Positions 38,301 through 47,300 of a DNA stretch of 64,000 nucleotides are shown in pieces. Positions within the stretch are counted from its first letter, which is position 1. Every line of letters starts with the position of its first letter. The position numbers and the translations under genes were made by a program. The DNA comes from Elmis aenea (Eukaryota; Arthropoda; Insecta; Coleoptera; Elmidae), in NCBI GenBank assembly GCA_947652605.1, contig OX393579.1, positions 46,196,970 to 46,260,969 of the forward strand, read 5' to 3'. The notes beneath the pieces are model-generated. The model made no database searches and was not told the DNA's origin. It saw nothing but the letters and a program-made list of their open reading frames with translations.

Positions 38301-41300
38301 ATATTTTTGAAAACGGTTCTGAGTTTATCTCAAAAAACTGCACATTTTTGGTAATTTAACCGTTTCTCTATCTTGAATATTAAACGAGATACCCTAGTAA
38401 TCCCATCGAATTTTTATAAATCCAAAATAAATATTTTCAATATCCTCAAAACATGTTTTCACTTTCAAAGAACCAATTTTGAAATATGGCAGTAAAAATA
38501 CAGTTTTTGCGAGCCTAGGAAAAGATCTATATACAGGGTTGGGACAAAAAGTCCAGGAACAGTCGATTATCTTAGTTATTTTTAGATTTTTTTAAAAATC
38601 TGGCTTGAATGTATGGTCAAAAATAAAGATCTCATTGATATTTTTAATTTTTTTGCATTCCTATTTAGCAGGAAATGATCCCAAGTTAATTTTTTTAAAC
38701 AAAACACCCTGTATATTTTTACATTTCAGATATTTTTTTTCGTTTCGATTTACGTTTCAGATTGCTTAATTCCAAAAAAAATTGTAGGACCAACATTTGT
38801 ACCAGTTTATCAAAATTATAACAAAACAACATACCGGTATTGGTGTTGAGTGGCAGTTATCCAATCGCACACCATCAAAAATTCTTGCAGTTGTTTCTAC
38901 ATACTCTTTCATATGCTTCCAGAGATATGGGCAATCTTCTGGTTTATCACCGTATCTACGCATTTACATTATCAGCAACTGTTTTATACATAAAATATCT
39001 TCCAAATACCTCAACTTCACACTGTCACCCCAGGCAATGAGTTCTCGTCTAATGTACACATTGGAATCAGGGGCGGCAAAATTGCGGAGTGGATCAATAT
39101 TCATAACCCAACCGTTATGTGCCATCAAGTACTTTGCATTATCGCTATACATGATATCTTCGTGTTCTTTTACTGACTTTGGATTTCCATAGTCCGTAAA
39201 ATACCTACATTAAGAGTGCTAAGTAACATTTGGAATCTTGTTTTTATTATTTTACAAAAACAATTGAAACCTGATTATTACTAATAAATCACAGGACATA
39301 ACTAAGGTAAGTACCTAGAAATAAGAGGATCGCTTTTAGTAATTTCCTTTAATCTTGGTCCATCGTGTTGCACTCTGAAATACCGCATACCAGCTATGCA
39401 ATTTTCTATGGCTGCTTTGAGGTGAACGTTAAGTTCATCAATTAATTTTTGATTTAATTGATCTAATTTATTTTTGAATTCTTCGCTACAACGCCTCAAC
39501 CTTGATTCTTCATCGAAACAATCGGACCTACAGAAATTCATAAAAATGTATTAACATAAACTAATTTAGTACCTACTTGTTTTTGGAAACAAAATTTCTA
39601 AATTCTAGGATATCAATTGCAGAACCAACATTAAGCTAAGGCGCACATTGAACTGTGTGGCGCAGTACGGGCAGAGCAGACCAGGCAGGGCAGTACGAAA
39701 ATAAAAACAATGTGGCACAGTTGTCCGCGTACATTGGATAGCAGTTCTGCACCGCAGTTAACGCTTTGTCAAATTAATTAATATTTAAACATTAGAAAGT
39801 TATTTTTTTCAACACAGTAATCTATATATTTTTGCATATTTTTACAGAAATATAAATACATTTTTTATTTGTTGTTTTAATTGTTCAAGAAATTCTCTAG
39901 TTTTGTCTCTCTACTATGAAATATTCTATTTGCCACTGCAATTAACATATAAATCGCAATAGCCCGGAAATTAATAAAAATAAGTTAGAAACTAACTTTA
40001 AATTATCTAAGTAGAATTTAATTCTGTACAAAAATACACAAAAAAAAACTAGACTATTGTAATTAAAAAAATATTCAGATTTTTTATTTCCATTGAATTT
40101 GACAAAGCGTAACAAACGCCCTGTGTAATATTTTAAAAGTTTTGCTTGTGCAAAACGTTTTCGAAACTATTATCAATCAAACTTCAAAAATAATTGCCGG
40201 TGGAATCTTAAAGTTGTTAATTTGTTGACAATTTTTGAGGGCGCTGCACCGCTCAAAATTTTTAATGGAGCGTAATTTACACTAAAACGGTCGGTGAATT
40301 TTTATCCAAATTTCCTGTTTAAATTTCGTTTTCATATATTGTAAATGGCAGGTGTCGTAAATCAGAGGGTAGTTACGCAACGATTCAATTAATGTTACTT
40401 CTAATGATTCCATTTAAAGAAAAGACACAATCAAATCAAAATACTCAAAGGGGCGCGAGTGGCGATATGACACAGTTTCTGTGTAAGATCCACAAGTGTG
40501 GGGCAGGCGAAAACGGTGCAGTACTGCGCTGCATTGCTCTGCGTCTCAATTCGCGGTGTCTTATCTCAAAAGATGGAATCACAGAAACTGTGCTGCCCTG
40601 CGTCAGTCAACTGCGTGTCAATGTGCGCTTGGCCTAATACATTTGTTTGAATTTAACAGAGCTTTGTGCCACTGGGCCCAAGTTATAAGATTCGAAACAT
40701 AATAATGCAACGTTTCCCAAACCGAGGTCCCAGTCTGCAGGAAAAAATACCGGTTCTCAGAAAATATTAGAATAATCGTCCTATGAAACATAACAACATT
40801 AAAAATCTTGTAGATATGACATATTCTGTGTCCCAAACAAATTAAGTTTATATTTGCAAGGCACAAACAAAATATTTTCAAAGTTGACGAAAAAGTGAAA
40901 TCAACAATTTAAAAAATTTACTTATTAGAAACAACAGGTTTTAAAGCAAAATTTTAAGTCCTTTGGAACAGAACAAAAATTTTATAAAATCACTCTGAAA
41001 TCAACTTACAATTAGACACAACTTCTGCATCAATTGAAGAACACCTCTTAAGAGTTGTAAAAAAAAATTAAATGAATATTTTTCAACGCCAAAATAAGCC
41101 AAAAAATCTGGATAAAAGATCAGTTCATTGTCAAAATAGAAAATGAAGAAATACTACAGTTAAATGGGCTGGAAGTAAAAAGTTTATTTTAACTTTCGTG
41201 TGACACTGCTCTGATACAAAAATTTGAAAAAGTCACCCTAATAAATAATTGGTAAAGTTATCAAGAAGAGTAACCAAATTTATGTGAAAAATTGTAAGGG

Positions 41301-44300
41301 TGAAAATGGATTTGCTGCTTTGGTTTTCTTAAGAAAAAAAAAAAAAAAAGAAACTAGAAACAAATTAGATACCGAGCCAAATTTGAGGATATAATTAATT
41401 TTTTTTCCTCCTGAATTACAGTTGTTATTTGATGGCAAACAACATCATACTTCACATTATCACGTAAAAACTTTTTTTTTCATTCTTTATTTAGTTCATT
41501 TTCTTTCATAAGTAAATTAATTTTGAGTCATTTTTATTTGGTCAGTTTTTATGGTATCCACCAATTTATTTGCCAGAGGGTAATCATTATTACTTGTAAA
41601 AAAAATTTTTGTTACAAGTAGAGTGGGCCGCATAAAAATACTATGGAATATGCCGGTCCACTGGCGAAAAAAGTTTGAGAAACGCTGTACCAATGTATGA
41701 TTTCATATAAGAGAAAGAAATACTAATACATTTTAATTGTTTTAAATAATGTGCAATTTTTTAATTAAACAAAGGACTTTATCATCTTAACACCTTCGCA
41801 GAGAGCGGCTGCATGTGCAGTCATTTTGGAGAGATAAACTGGGACACGTTTGCATATGCAGTCAGAGTAAATCAGTCCAGGAGAAGCATGACTGCGTTTG
41901 CAGTCATGTTTTGCGTTTAAATATAATATGTAGATATACATTGACTGTCCCTGAATATTCCAAGTAAACATGGGGCACTGTCCATATAAATTTTTTAACA
42001 GCATTTGTAAACAACCCCTACTTTCGAAATAAAAACTCTACTCATAGTGCCACAACTGCGTTTGCAGTCACGTCTCAGTGTGTTTATATGCGGCGAAGTA
42101 AAAGGTGCACTTATTGGTGTCTTCTGCTGGTACAGTTCATTTTATCAATTTTATACATATTTAAATACAAAATATGTATTTATTTAGGCATATAAGAATC
42201 CAAAAGAAGAAGCACGTTTATTGCAAATATACGAAGATGTTGAAATATTTTTTGTTTATAATAGAATAAAGTTTTTTTGTGTAAAATTATTGTCCGCTTA
42301 CTTTTTTATCTGTCTAACTAGGTAAATGATTTTTTCACGCATTTTTACTTTTATTATTACGAATTTATTATTTTCTCAAAAACTTTAATGGTATGGGACA
42401 CGACTGCATATGCAGCCAAATTGATGTACTGGGACATGACTGCATATACAGCAATCATTTTTTAAATCGAAAAATGCGATGATACTCATTTTCATTTATA
42501 CATAGTGCACATGTATTTTGAGTGTGAGATGATTAAAATGACCTAAAAAAACAAAGTGCGTTTTTTTTAGCCATAGTAAAACCCCACTGTGGCGAAGGTG
42601 GTAATTGTGATTCAAAAAAACCAATCAAAATTAACAACACAAATCTATTTAAATTTTATAAAAATATCTACTATGTGTAATTTTTTAAATTTCTTTACCA
42701 AGCATTTTAATTAAATGATTGCAAACATGTGTCTACAGCAAAAGTCGTTTAGTAGTTTAATTTACCTGTAAACATTGTAAATTTTCAATGCCAAATCCAT
42801 ATCAATAGTCGATGCTAATCTCCTATACAAAGGATCTTGAACTAATATAAGTTCTTCACTGGAAGGGCGGGATTCAGCAGTACCTGGTACTTTATTACGA
42901 CAAAGATTTAAAAACTCCGGTACAAGCTTGTTAACATCACAAATGTACATTTCTTGTAAATTAATGACTGGTAATACATTAGTCTCGAGAGCGTAACGAA
43001 TTGCCTTTAGAAAAAAAATTATTAAAGACGAAGCTCAAAATTTTACCACCCAAAAAAAAAGCTTACATTAAGATGGTCTTCGGAGTCTATTTCTTTAGGA
43101 ACACCTCTGGTTTCATAAAAACCTTCTTTGACATCATTGTTAAACTGATACAACGCAGCATCTAGCAAATACGACGGGCGAAAATATGGGCAATTTACGC
43201 AGTTATAAGTACTTTCAGGATGTTCAAGCAACCATTCGCTTTCATTGGCAGTATGATTCAATACGATATCGCAAATCGACGACATCTAACGAAATATTAA
43301 ATGAATACAACACACCAAAAACTGTTATTTAAAACATACCTTCCATTCTGTACGTAATTTGGAAATTAGTTTTTGAAGTTCATCGAAAGTGATGCTTTTG
43401 TTGTTGTCGTTGAACAACGGATTAAGTTTTAGCTGTTCACAGAGACTGTAGCTCGAGTTGGAAAGTCCAAGTTGCTGTAAGATTAATAAAATTTGAGAAC
43501 CAATTATTTACACGGTAGAAAAATTTATATGAAACTGTTACACAGGGTGGACCAAATTCGAATGTTTTACGCAGGGGTTTGGAGCGGAGCGCGGAGCTGG
43601 AGCGCGGAGCAGTGGAGCAATGGGTTTTTGCCCGGAGCGGGAGCGGAGCCCGGAGCAAAGAATTTTGATTGCTCCACTGCTCCACTTTACTATTATAAAC
43701 TACAATATTTTTTTTTTAAATGAATTATTCTCATGGGTATAGTATTTAATAAAATTATAAATAAACTAAATTTGATTTTTTTGAAGTAAAATTATTATAA
43801 TGTAACTTTTCTTAATATTAATTTTCATTATTTTGTATTTGAATTTTGAAAAATTTTAAAGAACTTTTTTTTTTAACTTTTTTAACTGAAGATCAATAAT
43901 TTGTTCATTTATTTAACTTCACTTGTTTCTTAAGGTCAAATATTGTAATTTTTGGTCCATTTCCACATATTTCATAAAATTTTAGCTTTGTTTTTAAAAA
44001 CAAATTTTTAAATAAAACCTTATTTTATTAATATTTGGAGCGCGGAGCGGAGCTGGAGCAGGCATCTTGATGCCGGAGCGGAGCTGGAGCGGAGCAACTA
44101 AAAAATTGGACTGCTCCAAACCCCTGGTTTTACGGGGTGTTTCGGCTACCATAGAAGTTAGCAAAAATCTGATATCGGTCTTTTTGGTTATTTTTTTGAA
44201 ATATAGACGCCTGTGTTATATGACTTTCCATTTTGGCACTACACACAAAAATTGAAATTTCATCATTTTTGAATATTGACTGTAACTACTTTATTTATTA

Positions 44301-47300
44301 AAATAGAATAAAATGTTACCAAGGATTTTTATAAACATTTGTAAGGTTATTTTAAAAACATTTTACAATTTTTTTAAGATATGAAGTAAACTCATATTTT
44401 TTTAAATGGAAACTCTAGTAGGCCATGACTATATAAAAGAGCGATTTTTTAGCTTTTCACACAATATATACTTTTTTTTATGTGTTTCAAAAAATAACAA
44501 AGTTATGGCTAATTTTGTGAAAATTTTATTATCAAAGTTTGCCATGATTTCGTAAACAAGTGATGTTTGCAATTAATAAACAAGTAAACATCAATATTCA
44601 TTTTTACATTTTCTATGTAGCATTTTGGTATTATTATTTAGCAGTTTGGTACTTTTTAGATGTTCTGTTAGCAAAGTGGCAAACAATATTATTTTTTCAT
44701 ACAGAATTTAATTTTTGCTATAGCATTTTGGTATTTTAATTGCTATTTGGTATTTTTAATTGCATTTTGGTATTTTCTATATAGCATTTTGCTATATTTC
44801 GTGCAGCATTTTGGTATTTTTACTAAGCATTTTGGTATTTTGTAAATGTTCTGTTAGCAAAGTGGCAATCAATATTATTTTTCCATACAGCATTTAATTT
44901 TTTATTGCATTTTGGTATTTTCTATATAGCTATTTGCTATTTTTCATGCAGATTTTTGTATAGCATTTTGCTATTTTTTATGCAGCATTTTGGTATTTTG
45001 TAAATGCTGTATTAAGGAGAATGGCAATTGATATGATTTTTTCATACATCACTTACATTTTGTTGTATAGCATTTAGGTATTCTTCAAACAGCATTTCGC
45101 TATTTTTTATGTAGCATTTTACTATTTTTTATGTAGCATTTTACTATTTTTTATGCAGCATTTTGGTATTTTGTAAATGCTGTTAAGGAGAATTGCAATT
45201 GGTATGATTTTTTTAATACATCATTTAAATTTTGTTGTATATCATTAACACGTTAAGCGCCATTTGTATCCATATGGATACAAATCATTTTTGCCAAATG
45301 GGCCACCTGTATCCATTTGGATACAACAGCCTACGTTTAGATTCGGCTGCCTGTATTCTTAAACATACAGGTATTACATATAACTATACCAGAAAAAGGT
45401 TAAGGATGGCCCGCTGGACCAGAAAACCTTGGTGGTCACAATTTTTTTACCCAAATTGATATTAAAAAAAAATATTAAAGTTTTATGATTCAAATTAATT
45501 CACACAAAAAAAATTAAAAACTGGTTAAAATGTTATTATTTTGTTGTGAAATTTTTTTATATTACTTAAGGGCAACTTAGAAACGTTAATATAGAAAAAA
45601 AAATTGGTGGCCAGAAAAACCTACTTTTTTTTAACATGGTGGCGCTTAACGTGTTAAGGTATTTTTAATACAGCGTTTCAATATTTTCTGTGTAGCATAT
45701 TGGTATTTTTTATCAGCCATTTTGATGTTTTATTTTAAATTTTGGTATTTTTTAAATGGTGTGTTAAGAATAGTGGCAATCGATACAATTTTTTTCATCC
45801 AGCATTTACATTTTTTGTATAGCATTTAGTTATTTTTCATACAGCATTTTGGTATTTTCTATATAGCAATTTGCCATTTTTCATGCAGCATTTTAATATT
45901 TATATAAAGAATTTTGCTATTTTTTATGTCTAGGTAGCATATTGGTATTTTTCATACAGCATTTTGGTATTTTTTATTTAGCATTTTGGTATTTTGTAAA
46001 TGCTGTATTAAGGAAAATGGCAATTGATATGATTTTTTCGTACATCATTTACATTTTGTTGTATATCATTAAGGTATTTTTAATACAGCGTTTCAATATT
46101 TTCTATGTAGCATTTTGGTATTTTTTATCAGGCATTTTGATATTTTAAATTTTGGTATTTTTTAAATGCTGTGTTAAGAATAGTGGCAATCGAAACAATT
46201 TTTTTCACACAGCATTTACATTTTTTGTATAGCATTTAGTTATTTTTCATACAGCATTTTGGTATTTTTTATTTAGCATTTTGGTATTTTGTAAATGCTG
46301 TATTAAGTAAAATGGCAATTGATATGATTTTTTCGTACATCATTTACAATTTGTTGTATATCATTAAGGTATTTTTAATACAGCGTTTCAATATTTTCTA
46401 TGTAGCATTTTGGTATTTTTTATCAGGCATTTTGATATTTTTTAAATGCTGTGTTAAGAATAGTGGCAATCGAAACAATTTTTTTCACACAGCATTTACA
46501 TTTTTTGTATAGCATTTAGTTATTTTTCATACAGCATTTTGGTATTTTTTATTTAGCATTTTGGTATTTTGTAAATGCTGTATTAAGGAAAATGGCAATT
46601 GATATGATTTTTTCGTACATCATTTACATTTTGTTGTATATCATTAAGGTATTTTTAATACAGCGTTTCAATATTTTCTATGTAGCATTTTGGTATTTTT
46701 TATCAGGCATTTTGATATTTTAAATTTTGGTACTTTTTAAATGCTGTGTTAAGAATAGTGGCAATCGAAACAATTTTTTTCACACAGCATTTACATTTTT
46801 TGTATAGCATTTAGTTATTTTTCATACAGCATTTTGGTAGTTTCTACATAGCATTTTGGTGTTTTTTACAGAACGTTTAAGCTATTTCTATAAAGCATTT
46901 AATTCCTACCCACAGTGTATTTATTACTGTACTTATTTTAATACATAGAATAAACCACGAATCTAGGGTGCAATTTAAAAAAAATATACGACATGCCCCT
47001 GAAATATTTAACCTACCTGTACTGGTGTAAAATGTATCATATTATAGCCACTCTCCTTGGCAACCCTGAGCTTATTTTCCCATGACGAGAACTGACCCAA
47101 ACTTTTAGCAAGAACCGTCTGGCACTGGATACAATCCAACGGCAATACCTCATTGTTTCCATACTTCAAAACCGGATCTATTATGAAAAATCCGGAACCT
47201 TGAGGGCTTGCGCTTTGCCTAAAAAATTAAAACAATTAACATTTCAATACTCAACCAACAAAAATAGTAACTTACGCGTCCTCGTAAGTAAAATAATAAT

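Noticed and set aside
44611..46900. Regularly spaced short repeats that could suggest a CRISPR-like array
   Set aside because: The words are AT-rich and degenerate, spacers are themselves repeats, and the context is an animal intron.
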